A stretch of DNA of 64,000 nucleotides from Sphingomonas hankyongi (GTDB lineage Bacteria > Pseudomonadota > Alphaproteobacteria > Sphingomonadales > Sphingomonadaceae): assembly GCF_023516575.1 (NCBI RefSeq), contig NZ_JAMGBE010000003.1:434001-498000 (forward strand). Direction: 5' to 3'. The position numbers and the translations under genes were made by a program. The notes beneath the pieces were generated by a model. The model did not search any database, was not told where the DNA came from, and saw only the letters and a program-made list of their open reading frames with translations. The number at the start of each line of letters is the position of its first letter. The stretch's first letter is position 1. Positions 27,351 to 36,317 of this stretch are shown here, one piece after another.

Positions 27351-27427
27351 TGGTAGCGGAGGAGGGACTTGAACCCCCGACACGCGGATTATGATTCCGC
27401 TGCTCTAACCAGCTGAGCTACTCCGCC
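27351..27427 (-). tRNA. tRNA-Met (CAU), elongator type
   Basis: The 77-nt gene folds fully: acceptor GGCGGAG/CTCCGCT (with a terminal G-U pair), D stem GCTC/GAGC, anticodon stem GCGGA/TCCGC with loop ATCATAA (anticodon CAT), T loop TTCAAGT and an encoded CCA. Length and stem sequences fit the alphaproteobacterial elongator tRNA-Met. An initiator tRNA (C1-A72 mismatch, three GC pairs) or Ile2 (needs TilS) is less likely but Ile2 is not excluded by sequence alone. Confidence 0.93.
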
Positions 27428-27441
27428 CCATTCGGGTAAAT

Positions 27442-27498
27442 CCGGCGTTTCGCGACGCCGGGAGCGCGCGATATAAGTGCGTGACCCCAGCCGGTCAA
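27442..27498 (-). promoter_or_regulatory. tRNA-Met promoter and 5' leader hairpin
   Basis: On the minus strand there is a TTGACC -35 (27493-27498), a 17-bp spacer and a TATATC -10 (27470-27475), a strong match. The leader then holds a 7-bp stem CCGGCGT/ACGCCGG (27442-27461) immediately before the tRNA, probably removed by RNase P. It lies back-to-back with the stress promoter of the DUF3775-like gene. Confidence 0.65.
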
Positions 27499-27504
27499 CG
27501 CGGA

Positions 27505-27529
27505 GGAACCGCTTACGGCTGCTCTCGTT
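27505..27529 (+). promoter_or_regulatory. EcfG-type general stress promoter
   Basis: GGAAC (27505-27509), a 16-bp spacer and CGTT (27526-27529) exactly match the EcfG consensus. The DUF3775-like ATG lies 24 bases downstream. Confidence 0.72.
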
Positions 27530-27553
27530 GAGCGTTGAGATGATGAGGCTCGA

Positions 27554-27979
27554 ATGGACCCGCTGACACCGCTCGATACGCTCTGCAGGATCATCCTGCG
27601 CGCGCGCGAATATGAAGCGCAGACCGCTACCGACTATGATGGCGGCGAGGCTGCAGACAATGTGGACGATGAGGACGAAGGCACGCTTTCCGTCCTCGAC
27701 GACACAATCAACGACAGCGTGGAGGAAGAGCTGCGCGCCGCCTTCGAGGATCTCGGAGAGGATCAGCTCGCCGAAGTCATCGCCTTCTGCTGGGTCGGCC
27801 AGGGGACCTATGAAGCGGGAGACTGGGACGAGGCTATCGCCGAAGCGCAGGATCTCGTCAGCGAGGGGAGCAACGGTGCGGTCGAAGAGCTGATGGATCA
27901 GCCTATGCTCGCGTCCGTGCTGGAATCGGGTCTCGCCGCTTTCGACCTCAGTTGCGACGGCATCGGCGACCTGAGCTAG
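27554..27979 (+). CDS. DUF3775-like acidic protein
   Basis: This is a 141-residue, strongly acidic soluble protein. Its central block (EEELRAAFEDLGEDQLAEVI, then AFCWVGQGTY) matches my recollection of DUF3775, a family of unknown function in alphaproteobacteria. GAGG is 5 bases before the ATG. Transcription from the exact EcfG promoter upstream would make it part of the general stress response. Its stop shares a CTAG with the convergent RNA ligase-like gene. Confidence 0.75.
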   Translation: MDPLTPLDTLCRIILRAREYEAQTATDYDGGEAADNVDDEDEGTLSVLDDTINDSVEEELRAAFEDLGEDQLAEVIAFCWVGQGTYEAGDWDEAIAEAQDLVSEGSNGAVEELMDQPMLASVLESGLAAFDLSCDGIGDLS

Positions 27980-28482
27980 CCGCCGCGGAAGGGATAAACG
28001 GCCAACGTCTCCCACGGCCCGTCGCGGTATCGATGCAGCCCGAGGCCCGCGATCGCCAGCGCTCTAGGCAAAGGCATCTTCTGAAGGCTTGAAAGCAGTT
28101 CGCGGGCGGCTTTCGGCGTCACCTTGTTCTGGACCGTAACGTGCGGCCGCCAGCCGGCTGCGTCCTGTGCGCTCAGCAGGCCATGGAAGTCGGCCGAGAG
28201 TTCTCGACGGATTGAATCGAGGTCATCGGAGACCACACGAAAGGCAACGCCGCCTCCGAGATCCATGAGGCCATCGACCCGCGCAACCGGCCTTCGGCCC
28301 GCAGCCAAGCCAGCGAGGCGGCTGCGAATCTCCGGCTCGGCCGATGGAGGAAGCGCGTGAAAGATGGTGAGATGCGCAGGAACGCGGTTGCGCTCGGTCG
28401 GATAATGCATCGCGCGAAGCCCGTTGAGCCACGCGAAATCGTCGCGGCCCAGCTCGGCAGTGACGATCAGCGCGCCGGCCAT
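27976..28482 (-). CDS. 2'-5' RNA ligase / cyclic phosphodiesterase family protein
   Basis: This 168-residue protein is of the 2H phosphoesterase superfamily. The two signature tetrads are HLTI (37-40) and HVTV (114-117), spaced as in LigT/ThpR. Members open or make 2'-5' RNA linkages or cyclic phosphates; the substrate cannot be told. Its start overlaps the stop of the upstream PRC-barrel-like gene by 16 bases, which suggests co-transcription. Confidence 0.85.
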   Translation of the reverse strand: MAGALIVTAELGRDDFAWLNGLRAMHYPTERNRVPAHLTIFHALPPSAEPEIRSRLAGLAAGRRPVARVDGLMDLGGGVAFRVVSDDLDSIRRELSADFHGLLSAQDAAGWRPHVTVQNKVTPKAARELLSSLQKMPLPRALAIAGLGLHRYRDGPWETLAVYPFRGG

Positions 28483-29030
28483 TCGTCCTTTTCTATCGTC
28501 TCGAGCCTATCGAACTCCTCGGCCGAGCCCTCGGCAAATAGCGCGCCGTCTTCGACATGCGCTCGGCGCCACGGAAGACGGCGCAAGGTTTCACCTACCC
28601 CGCCGACTCCTCCTTGAGAGACCACGACATAGGCAAGGCGGCCGCTGCGGCTTCCAGCCATTGCATCGATGCAGTTGCCGATCTGGTCGCCGCCGCATTT
28701 GACGCTCCCATGGGTCAGCAGGGACACAGGGAACAAAGCTTCGCCCGGAGTATCCTCGCTCGCCTCCGCGGCCGAGCGCGCGCCCTCCTCGACCTTCGCC
28801 TGCCGGCCGAGCCAGCGCCAGATTCCGAATATGTTGAGGATCGTCAGGACGATGTTCGTCCAAACAAGCGCGGGTTGACTCGTGGAAAGCCCGGCCGCGA
28901 GCCAGGACAGAGAGCCAAGCAGGAACACGCAGAAGCCGTAGCCGGTGATCCGTGAGCCGAGGTTAGCGGCAGTCATCGATGCGGCAATTATGGTCGCGAC
29001 GGTCGCAACCCACGAGATGGTATCAGCCAT
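28467..29030 (-). CDS. Membrane protein with putative PRC-barrel domain
   Basis: This 187-residue protein has about three N-terminal hydrophobic segments (6-75). A cytosolic part follows with GNCIDAMAGSRSGRLAYVVV, RLPWRRAHVEDGALFAEGS, the pattern of a PRC-barrel (photosynthetic reaction centre H-subunit-like) domain. Such domains bind partners or RNA, but no partner is evident here. It lies between kup and the ligase-like gene on the same strand. Confidence 0.65.
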   Translation of the reverse strand: MADTISWVATVATIIAASMTAANLGSRITGYGFCVFLLGSLSWLAAGLSTSQPALVWTNIVLTILNIFGIWRWLGRQAKVEEGARSAAEASEDTPGEALFPVSLLTHGSVKCGGDQIGNCIDAMAGSRSGRLAYVVVSQGGVGGVGETLRRLPWRRAHVEDGALFAEGSAEEFDRLETIEKDEWPAR

Positions 29031-29063
29031 AGACGCGGGGAATGCGCGGCCGTGCCCGAAGGT

Positions 29064-31010
29064 TCAGATTTCGACCTGGCTGCCAAGCTCCACCACCCGG
29101 TTCGTCGGGAGCTTGAAGAACTCCATCGCGCTTTCCGCGTTGCGCAGCATCCAGGCGAACAATTTCTCGCGCCAGATTGCCATTCCCGGCCGGGACGACG
29201 CCAGCAGGGTCTGCCGAGCCAGGAAGAAGCTGGTGTCCATCATCTTGCACTGCGGGCCGCAGTCCTTGAGCTGCGCGAGCGCGCTCGGAACATCCACTTC
29301 CTCCATGAATCCGTATCGCAGGACTACACGATAGAAGCCCGACCCATAGTCGCTTTGCTCGATCCTTTTTTCATCGGGAACATAAGGAACGTCCTCGATC
29401 CGGACAGTGAGCAGGATGATCCGTTCGTGGAGCACCTTGTTGTGCTTCAGATTGTGCAGGAGCGCATGCGGCACTCCGCTGGCGGAGCTCGTCATGAACA
29501 CGGCGGTGCCGGGGACCCGCGCGGCGCTGGGCGCAGCCGACTTGATGAAAATCTCCATCGGCAGGCTCGCTTCGTTCATCCGGTTGATCATCAGCTGCCG
29601 GCCCTTCGCCCAGGTCGTGAGGAAGGTGAAAGCGATCGCTCCAACGAGCAGCGGGAACCAGCCGCCCGCGGGGATCTTCGTCAGGTTCGAGCTGAAATAG
29701 CCGACATCGACGATCACGAAGAGCGCCAGCAGTGCGCCGGTGATGATCCTGTTCCACTTCCACATGGTGATCAGCACCACCGCGATCAGGACCGTGTCGA
29801 TCAACATGGCGCCCGTCACCGCGATGCCATAGGCGGCCGCGAGGTTCGAGGAGGTCCGGAAGGTCAAAACGAGGATCAGCACCATGACCATCAGCGCCCA
29901 GTTCACGACCGGAATGTAGATCTGCCCGGCGGCGCTCTCGCTGGTATGCGTGATCCTGAGACGAGGAACGAAGCCGAGCTGGATCGCCTGTTGAGTGACC
30001 GAGAAAGCGCCGGAGATCACGGCCTGGCTCGCGATGATCGTCGCGGCCGTAGCGAGGAGCACCAGGGGAAGCCGCATCGATTCCGACGCGAGATAGAAAA
30101 AGGGATCCCTGACCGCGGTCCCGACCTGGCCGACGGGAAGAGACAGCAGCATTGCACCTTGGCCCATGTAGTTGAGGACTAGGGCCGGGAGGACGAAATA
30201 CAGCCACGCGACCTTGATCGGCCGCCGTCCAAAATGTCCCATGTCCGCGTAGAGCGCCTCCGCGCCTGTCAAAGCGAGGACGACGGAGCCCATCGCAAGG
30301 AAAGCGCGGACGGGCTCTTCCATAAAAAAAGCCGCGGCGTTCAGCGGATTGACCATCGCCAGCACGATGCTTGGGCGGTCCATGATGTGGATGAGGCCCA
30401 GCACCGCGAGCGAAGCGAAATAGATGAGCATGACCGGCCCGAAGAACAGGCCCACCCGAGCCGTGCCGTGCGCCTGGATCGCGAACAGTCCGACAAGGAT
30501 CGCGATCGCGATTGGGACGACGAACGGCGCCAGCCCTCCGTTGACGGTCGTCAAACCTTCGACGGCCGACAACACCGAGATTGCCGGAGTGATCATCGAA
30601 TCGCCGTAGAAGAGAGCGGTTGCGAACACGCCCATCATGACGATCCCACTCGCCCACTTCTTCTTCCCGCCGATCGTGCGGTTGATGAGGGCCAGCAGGG
30701 CAAGGCTTCCGCCCTCGCCCTTGTTGTCGGCCCGCATGATGATGGAGACATATTTGAGCGTCACTACGATCATCATCGACCAGAAGATCATCGATAGGAC
30801 GGCGTGGATGTGAAACTCGTCGGGGACGAGCGGATGGTGGCCCGCGAACGTCTCGCGGAACGAATAGATCGGCGACGTGCCGATGTCCCCGAACACGATT
30901 CCAACGGCGCCTATCGCCAGCTTGTATAGTGGGCCCTGGGCGTGACCGTGGCCGTGCGAGGCGTCTAGCGGCGCCTCTGCCTCTGCGCCTCCAGTGGCGG
31001 TGATGTTCAT
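29064..31010 (-). CDS. kup: KUP-family potassium uptake transporter
   Basis: This 648-residue transporter has about 12 membrane helices (to about residue 460) and a C-terminal cytosolic domain. The N-terminal [20 protein letters not shown] (31-50) and the nearby [16 protein letters not shown] are hallmarks of KUP/HAK proteins, which import K+ with protons. It is monocistronic or leads into the gene at 29030 (33-base gap). It diverges from ald. Confidence 0.96.
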   Translation of the reverse strand: MNITATGGAEAEAPLDASHGHGHAQGPLYKLAIGAVGIVFGDIGTSPIYSFRETFAGHHPLVPDEFHIHAVLSMIFWSMMIVVTLKYVSIIMRADNKGEGGSLALLALINRTIGGKKKWASGIVMMGVFATALFYGDSMITPAISVLSAVEGLTTVNGGLAPFVVPIAIAILVGLFAIQAHGTARVGLFFGPVMLIYFASLAVLGLIHIMDRPSIVLAMVNPLNAAAFFMEEPVRAFLAMGSVVLALTGAEALYADMGHFGRRPIKVAWLYFVLPALVLNYMGQGAMLLSLPVGQVGTAVRDPFFYLASESMRLPLVLLATAATIIASQAVISGAFSVTQQAIQLGFVPRLRITHTSESAAGQIYIPVVNWALMVMVLILVLTFRTSSNLAAAYGIAVTGAMLIDTVLIAVVLITMWKWNRIITGALLALFVIVDVGYFSSNLTKIPAGGWFPLLVGAIAFTFLTTWAKGRQLMINRMNEASLPMEIFIKSAAPSAARVPGTAVFMTSSASGVPHALLHNLKHNKVLHERIILLTVRIEDVPYVPDEKRIEQSDYGSGFYRVVLRYGFMEEVDVPSALAQLKDCGPQCKMMDTSFFLARQTLLASSRPGMAIWREKLFAWMLRNAESAMEFFKLPTNRVVELGSQVEI

Positions 31011-31150
31011 GCTGCGGTGATCAAACTAGACAGTCCACGCCCCCGGGGGCGCCGACTAGCACCGACGTCAGAGTGCTGCAATCGCACGGGACAGGCCGCA
31101 AAACCCCGTCTATAGGCGCCCGCAAACATCATTGCGGGAGCGAACGAACA

Positions 31151-32254
31151 ATGCGCGTTGGGGTGCCGAAAGAGATCAAGGTCCACGAATATCGGGTGGG
31201 TTTGACACCCGCTTCGGTGGCTGAGCTCATTGCAGCAGGGCACGAAGTCGTGGTGGAAGCCGGCGCCGGAAACGGCATCGACTGTCCGGACAAAGCCTAT
31301 GAGAAGGCAGGCGCGCAAATCCTTCCGGACGCGCCTTCGGTCTTCAAGGCAGCCGACATGATCGTGAAGGTCAAGGAGCCGCAGCAGCAGGAGATTGCGC
31401 TTCTGGAGCCGCGGCACATCCTCTTCACCTATCTCCACCTGGCAGCGGACAAGCCGCAGGCCGAGGGTCTGATGAAGTCGGGCGCGACCTGCATCGCCTA
31501 TGAGACGGTGACATCGCGAAACGGATCGCTGCCGCTCCTGAAGCCGATGAGTGAAGTTGCCGGCCGCATGTCCGTGCAAGTCGGCGCGCACTATCTGGAG
31601 AAGGAGCAAGGCGGGCGCGGCGTGCTCCTGGGCGGCGTACCTGGGGTCGCCCCTGCTCGCGTCGCGATCCTCGGCGGTGGCGTCGCCGGCGTAAATGCCG
31701 CCCAGATGGCCGTCGGAATGCGCGCGGACGTTACGATCTATGACATCAGCATGGAGCGCTTGGCCGAGCTGGACATGTTCTTCTCGAGCCAGATCAAGAC
31801 GGCGTTCGCGTCCCGCAGCGCGATCGCAAACGCGGTCCAAAAGGCCGAGCTCGTGATCGGAGCCGTGCTGGTTCCGGGCGCTGCCGCGCCGAAGCTGGTC
31901 ACGCGCGACATGCTGAAGACGATGAAGCGCGGATCGGTGCTCGTCGACATCGCGATCGATCAGGGCGGGTGCTTCGAAACGTCCCATGCGACGACCCACG
32001 CCGACCCGGTCTACGAGGTCGACGGCATCATCCATTATTGCGTGGCGAACATGCCCGGCGCCGTCGCGCGGACCAGCGCGTTCGCGCTTAACAACGCCAC
32101 GCTTCCGTTCGCCCTGAAGATTGCAAATCTGGGTGCGGAGGAAGCCATGCGCCAGGATCCGCACCTCGCCGCGGGTCTCAACGTCTCCGGCGGGAAGATC
32201 CGGCACGAGGCAGTGGCGGAAGCCCTCGACCTACCGTTCGAGGCGGTTGCCTAG
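31151..32254 (+). CDS. ald: Alanine dehydrogenase
   Basis: Ald reversibly deaminates L-alanine to pyruvate with NAD+. The 367-residue product begins with the family signature MRVGVPKEIKVHEYRVGLTP. It has the substrate-binding segment IVKVKEPQ, the NAD Rossmann motif ILGGGVAGVNAAQMA, and a C-terminal NATLPFALKIANLG. GGGAG lies about 10 bases before the ATG. It converges on the ccm operon with 4 bases between. A leucine-dehydrogenase-family gene lies at the other end of that operon. Confidence 0.95.
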   Translation: MRVGVPKEIKVHEYRVGLTPASVAELIAAGHEVVVEAGAGNGIDCPDKAYEKAGAQILPDAPSVFKAADMIVKVKEPQQQEIALLEPRHILFTYLHLAADKPQAEGLMKSGATCIAYETVTSRNGSLPLLKPMSEVAGRMSVQVGAHYLEKEQGGRGVLLGGVPGVAPARVAILGGGVAGVNAAQMAVGMRADVTIYDISMERLAELDMFFSSQIKTAFASRSAIANAVQKAELVIGAVLVPGAAAPKLVTRDMLKTMKRGSVLVDIAIDQGGCFETSHATTHADPVYEVDGIIHYCVANMPGAVARTSAFALNNATLPFALKIANLGAEEAMRQDPHLAAGLNVSGGKIRHEAVAEALDLPFEAVA

Positions 32255-32258
32255 GACG

Positions 32259-32879
32259 TTAGCGCCGGGCGGCCCGCTGCCGCTCTCCAGCTGCGATCGC
32301 GATCGCGAGCTGTTCCGCCATCGGGCGCCAGCTCGCGTTCGGATATTCGCGGATCAACGCGATGAGGTCGTTCAACGCCGGCTCGCCCTGCCCTGAGCGA
32401 GCAAGCGCGAGATCGTGGAAGAAGCGGGGCGCCGGGTGACCGGGAAGCAGCTCGGCCGCCCTCGCATAAGCCATCTCGGCAGGCGGGGTCAGCCCGTGCG
32501 CATGATCGACCAAGGCGTTTCCAAGGCCGACCCACAGATGCGCGTCCCCGGGATAACGGGTGACCGCGTTCGTGAGGATGTTGACCGCATCTTCGGAATG
32601 TCCCGTCCTTGCGAGCGCCTCCGACATGCGCATCCAGCTTTCCTCCGGACTAAATTCTCCGAAGAAGGCGTGCCGCGCCTGCGTAAGCATGATCGGCTCC
32701 TCTTCTGCGCTGCCCCCTGCCGGAGCGCCGGCGAGCGTAGGGCGACCTTGAAGCGCATAGCCGGACGCGCCGAAAAGGAGGGCTGCGCCGCAAGCCTGGA
32801 GCAGGCCGCGCCTTACGCCGAGCAACCACAGCAGCCCGGCGCTAAGCGCGAGGAGAATGAGAAGGATCAGCCAGCCCAT
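32259..32879 (-). CDS. ccmI: Cytochrome c biogenesis TPR protein (CcmI/CycH type)
   Basis: This 206-residue protein has two short N-terminal hydrophobic helices and a TPR region (about 65-195) such as SEDAVNILTNAVTRYPGDAHLW. CcmI/CycH chaperones apocytochrome c for heme attachment. It is shorter than full-length CcmI (about 400). The ATG overlaps the ccmH stop by 1 base (TGATG), and it is last in the ccm operon. NrfG-like is an alternative name. Confidence 0.78.
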   Translation of the reverse strand: MGWLILLILLALSAGLLWLLGVRRGLLQACGAALLFGASGYALQGRPTLAGAPAGGSAEEEPIMLTQARHAFFGEFSPEESWMRMSEALARTGHSEDAVNILTNAVTRYPGDAHLWVGLGNALVDHAHGLTPPAEMAYARAAELLPGHPAPRFFHDLALARSGQGEPALNDLIALIREYPNASWRPMAEQLAIAIAAGERQRAARR

Positions 32880-33286
32880 CAGCGGCCACTCCTCAGCATG
32901 ATCCGGCGGCTGACGAGGAGCAGGCCGACGATCAGAAGGGCAACCGGGGCAAGCCAAAGCGGCCAGGCAGCAGCTTCGGCCGTCGGGCGATAACTGACCC
33001 ACGATCCATAACGTTGGATGAGCCAGGCCCGAATGTGGGCCGGGGTTTCGCCTTCAGCGATCCGGCGACGCACGAGATCGCGCATGTCGCCGGCCAGCTC
33101 CGCATCCGAATCCGCAATCGACTGGCCTTGGCAAACCAGGCACCTCAGCTCTTCCATCAACGCCTGGGCTTTCGCCTCCTGGCTGGCGTCCGGAAGCTGG
33201 CGGTTCGCCCAATATGCCGGCGGCAGATTGCTGTCGGCGAAGGTCGGAATTGCGACGAGCGCTAGAAGTGCGACAACCGGTCTCAT
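32879..33286 (-). CDS. ccmH: Cytochrome c maturation protein CcmH (CcmL)
   Basis: This 135-residue thiol protein keeps apocytochrome c reduced. It has a signal peptide (residues 1-17), then the periplasmic RCLVCQ (48-53) with the catalytic CxxC, and a C-terminal membrane helix (about 107-126). Its start overlaps ccmG by 4 bases. The short form without the TPR domain is complemented by the next gene. Confidence 0.93.
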   Translation of the reverse strand: MRPVVALLALVAIPTFADSNLPPAYWANRQLPDASQEAKAQALMEELRCLVCQGQSIADSDAELAGDMRDLVRRRIAEGETPAHIRAWLIQRYGSWVSYRPTAEAAAWPLWLAPVALLIVGLLLVSRRIMLRSGR

Positions 33287-33810
33287 TTACGTAGCGACGC
33301 CCATTTGTCGCGGATGATTGCAACATCCTTCGCCTCGAGCGGGCCGATATGCTGGTATCGAACCACCCCATACGCATCGACGATGAAGGTCTCGGGAACC
33401 CCTGAAGCGCCAAATTGCATCTGAACGTTACTTTTGGGATCAGCGCCGATGGCATCATAGGGGTCGCCGCGTTCCTTCAGGAAAGCCGCGATGTCCTGGG
33501 GCCGGTCGCGCACCGCAATGCCATCAACCCCTACTCCCTGACGCTTTAGCTCCTGAAGCAGCGGCACTTCCGCGATGCACGGTACGCACCAGCTCGCGAA
33601 AAAGTTGATGACCCGCGGATTTCGAAAGGCATTCCCCACGTGGACGCCGTCCCTTCCCGGCAGGGCTGCAGGCGCGCGAACATTGGAAAGATCGCTGCCG
33701 ATCATCTTGGACGGGATGGTGGTGTCTGACGGGGTAGCAAGGCGCCAAACCAGCCCTGTCAGCAGCACCAGCAGGATAACGAGAGGCGCAAAGCGCAGCG
33801 TGCGGCTCAT
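33283..33810 (-). CDS. ccmG: Thiol:disulfide interchange protein CcmG/DsbE
   Basis: This 175-residue periplasmic thioredoxin-like protein is anchored by an N-terminal helix (about 6-24). The active site WCVPC lies at 74-78. It transfers electrons from CcdA/DsbD to the CcmH-apocytochrome system. It overlaps ccmF by 4 bases and ccmH by 4. Confidence 0.94.
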   Translation of the reverse strand: MSRTLRFAPLVILLVLLTGLVWRLATPSDTTIPSKMIGSDLSNVRAPAALPGRDGVHVGNAFRNPRVINFFASWCVPCIAEVPLLQELKRQGVGVDGIAVRDRPQDIAAFLKERGDPYDAIGADPKSNVQMQFGASGVPETFIVDAYGVVRYQHIGPLEAKDVAIIRDKWASLRK

Positions 33811-35741
33811 ATGTAGCGCTCCCGCCAGTTCGGTTCACGCTTGCGGCGAGCGCGCCATGCCCGAAGCGCCCTGCCGAACAACGCGATTGCCCCGCCCAAG
33901 GCGATGATTGCGCCGCCTAGCCAGATCAGGGTCACGAACGGCTTCCACCAGAGCCTGAGCTGCCACGCGCCTGACGGATCCGGTTTCCCGACAACCGTAT
34001 ACAATTGCCCGTTCCAGAACGTTTGGATCGCAGCCTCATTGGTCTCCGTCGGTGGATCGCTGAAGTAACGCGTTTGCGGCTTTAGAACGATCGGAGCCGC
34101 TCCGCGTGACGCACGAAGCTGGGCTTCGATCGCGGTCCAGTTCGCTCCCGCAGTCGGAGCGACGCTCTCCAGGCGAACGACCCACGGTCCGACATCCAGC
34201 GCCTCGCCGAGCCGGGCGACCGCGAGCCGCTCGGTCGTGAAGGCCGCGTTTGCGGCCATCCCGGCAAGCGCGACGGCGATCCCGACATGCGCGACCACCA
34301 TTCCCCAGGTCTCGGGCGGCGCGCGAAGAGGGTTGCGTCCCACCAACGGCAAGATTGCCGCCGCTCCCAGGAACGCCGCTACCCCGAGCGCGAGACGCGG
34401 CAGGATCGCGATCCCCGGCGCCAGGACGATCGTGACGACCAGCGCGGTGATGCCCAGCAGGGCCGGCACTCGGAGCTTGGGAAGAATGGCCCGGCGCTCC
34501 CGCCGCCATGCCAACAACGGCCCGACGCCCACAAGCACGGCAAGAAGCAGCGCCAGCGGCCCCGCTACCGCATTGAAGTAAGGTGCGCCGACCGACAGCT
34601 TCTCGCCGCTGATTGCCTCCACGAAGAGGGGGTAAAGCGTTCCCAGGAAGACGATGGCGAGGATCACGCTCAAAAGCAGGTTGTTGATGACCAGGCCGCT
34701 TTCCCGGCTCACGAGCTCGAACGGCGCTCCTTCTTTGAGGGTTGCGCCGCGCAGAGCAAAAAGAGTGAATGCCGCGCCTACGTAGATCGCCAGAAGCGCC
34801 AGCAGGAAGGTTCCGCGCTCGGGGTCGATCGCAAATGCATGGACGGAGGTAAGCACGCCCGAACGCACCAGGAAGGTGCCGACCATCGACATGGAGAAGG
34901 CGATGACCGCGAGCATCATGGTCCAGGCCTTGAGCGCGCCGCGCGCCGCAAGCACGTTGATCGAGTGAAGCAGCGCCGTCGCGGCTAGCCAGGGCATCAG
35001 GGAAGCGTTTTCTACCGGGTCCCAGAACCACCATCCGCCCCAGCCGAGCTCATAATAAGCCCAATAGCTGCCGGCCGTGATGCCGAGCGTAAGCATGATC
35101 CAGGCCGCGAGCACCCACGGCCGCATCGCCCGGCCGAGCCGTGAATCGACCTGCCGCGTCAGCAGTGCTCCGACCGCGAGGCTGAATGCAACGGAAAGCC
35201 CAACATAGCCGAGGTATAGGGTCGGAGGGTGGAAGGCGAGGCCGGGGTCCTGGAGCAGCGGGTTTAGTCCCCGCCCTTCGATGGGCGCCGGATCGAGGCG
35301 GGCAAACGGATTAGAAGCAACGAGCAGGAAGGCATAAAAGCCGAGGGCGAGCGCCGCCTGCGCCCCGAGCGCGGCAGTGAGCGTGCTTTCGCCGATCCGG
35401 CGCGACAACAGCGCCAGGAAAGCGCCCGATGCGGACAGGACCGTCACCCACAGCAGCATCGAGCCCTCGTGGTTACCCCACGCGCCGGCCACCTTGTAGA
35501 TGAACGGCTTCGCGCTGTGGCTGTTCTCGAACACCAGGGCGACCGAAAGATCGGTGCGCGCGAAGACGATCAGCAGCATGGCGAAAGCCAGCAGCGTCAG
35601 CACGCCCTGAACGACGGCTATCCCTCTCATCGCCCGTTCAGCGGCAAATTCGGTCCGAAGGGCGGCGATGCCCAGGATGAGTTGAAGGGCGGCCAGTCCC
35701 GCCGCCAACCATAGTGCCGCCAGTCCGGTCTCGGCGATCAC
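33807..35741 (-). CDS. ccmF: Heme lyase subunit CcmF
   Basis: This 644-residue polytopic membrane protein has the WWD signature GWGGWWFWDPVENASLMPWL (mid N-terminal half). With CcmH and CcmI it attaches heme to apocytochrome c. Length is as expected (about 650). It overlaps ccmG by 4 bases and ccmE by 4. Confidence 0.96.
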   Translation of the reverse strand: MIAETGLAALWLAAGLAALQLILGIAALRTEFAAERAMRGIAVVQGVLTLLAFAMLLIVFARTDLSVALVFENSHSAKPFIYKVAGAWGNHEGSMLLWVTVLSASGAFLALLSRRIGESTLTAALGAQAALALGFYAFLLVASNPFARLDPAPIEGRGLNPLLQDPGLAFHPPTLYLGYVGLSVAFSLAVGALLTRQVDSRLGRAMRPWVLAAWIMLTLGITAGSYWAYYELGWGGWWFWDPVENASLMPWLAATALLHSINVLAARGALKAWTMMLAVIAFSMSMVGTFLVRSGVLTSVHAFAIDPERGTFLLALLAIYVGAAFTLFALRGATLKEGAPFELVSRESGLVINNLLLSVILAIVFLGTLYPLFVEAISGEKLSVGAPYFNAVAGPLALLLAVLVGVGPLLAWRRERRAILPKLRVPALLGITALVVTIVLAPGIAILPRLALGVAAFLGAAAILPLVGRNPLRAPPETWGMVVAHVGIAVALAGMAANAAFTTERLAVARLGEALDVGPWVVRLESVAPTAGANWTAIEAQLRASRGAAPIVLKPQTRYFSDPPTETNEAAIQTFWNGQLYTVVGKPDPSGAWQLRLWWKPFVTLIWLGGAIIALGGAIALFGRALRAWRARRKREPNWRERYI

Positions 35742-36178
35742 CTTTCGAGCGTCCCGCCCGCCTTGTGCTCCGCCGACAGGTTGCCGAGTTCCGGCGGCAT
35801 GTAGCGCTCGTCATGCTTGGCGAGAATCGTGTCGGCCATGAATGTCCCGTTTTGCAGCCGTCCCTCGGCAACGGCCCCGCTCCCTTCACGGAACAGGTCC
35901 GGAACGATGCCGCGGTAGACGACCGGCGTGGTCGCCTTCCCGTCCGTGACGACGAAGCGTATCGTCAGGCCGTCGCCCTGCCGCTGGATGGAGTGGGCCT
36001 GGACCATTCCACCCAGGCGCATGGCCTTGCCTTCGCTGGCCTTCCCCGCCGCAATGTCCGCCGGCGTGAAGAAATAGGATGCCTGTTCGCGGAGACCCCA
36101 CATGGCGAGGAGCGCCGCGGCAACGACTGCGAAGAGCGCCGCCGCCACCAGGATCAGCCGCTGGTTCTTGGGCTTCAT
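35738..36178 (-). CDS. ccmE: Heme chaperone CcmE
   Basis: This 146-residue protein, with the start at 36178, has an N-terminal membrane helix (8-28) and an OB-fold periplasmic domain. The heme-binding signature is AKHDERYMP: H122 binds heme covalently and Y126 is the conserved tyrosine. The upstream extension of the frame overlaps ccmD and is rejected. It overlaps ccmF by 4 bases. Confidence 0.95.
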   Translation of the reverse strand: MKPKNQRLILVAAALFAVVAAALLAMWGLREQASYFFTPADIAAGKASEGKAMRLGGMVQAHSIQRQGDGLTIRFVVTDGKATTPVVYRGIVPDLFREGSGAVAEGRLQNGTFMADTILAKHDERYMPPELGNLSAEHKAGGTLER

Positions 36179-36188
36179 TCGCACCGGT

Positions 36189-36317
36189 TCATTTACGGCG
36201 CAGCGAGTCCGCTGCAGCCTCCGCGCTGCGCATTGAAATGTAAGACCAGGCCAGCAGGCCCACCGTGAGCGAGATCGCAACCGTGTAGGCGGCAGCGACG
36301 AACGGCCATGGGTTCAT
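36189..36317 (-). CDS. ccmD: Heme exporter subunit CcmD
   Basis: This tiny 42-residue protein is easily missed. It has one membrane helix (VAAAYTVAISLTVGLLAWSY) and a charged C-terminal tail ending LRRK, the standard CcmD layout. It helps CcmC load heme onto CcmE. Its ATG overlaps the ccmC stop by 4 bases, and ccmE begins 10 bases after its stop. Confidence 0.92.
   Translation of the reverse strand: MNPWPFVAAAYTVAISLTVGLLAWSYISMRSAEAAADSLRRK

Noticed and set aside
29371-30657. 428-codon ORF on the same strand as kup in another frame
   Set aside because: Arg/Gly/Asp-rich out-of-frame translation of kup, with no start signal.
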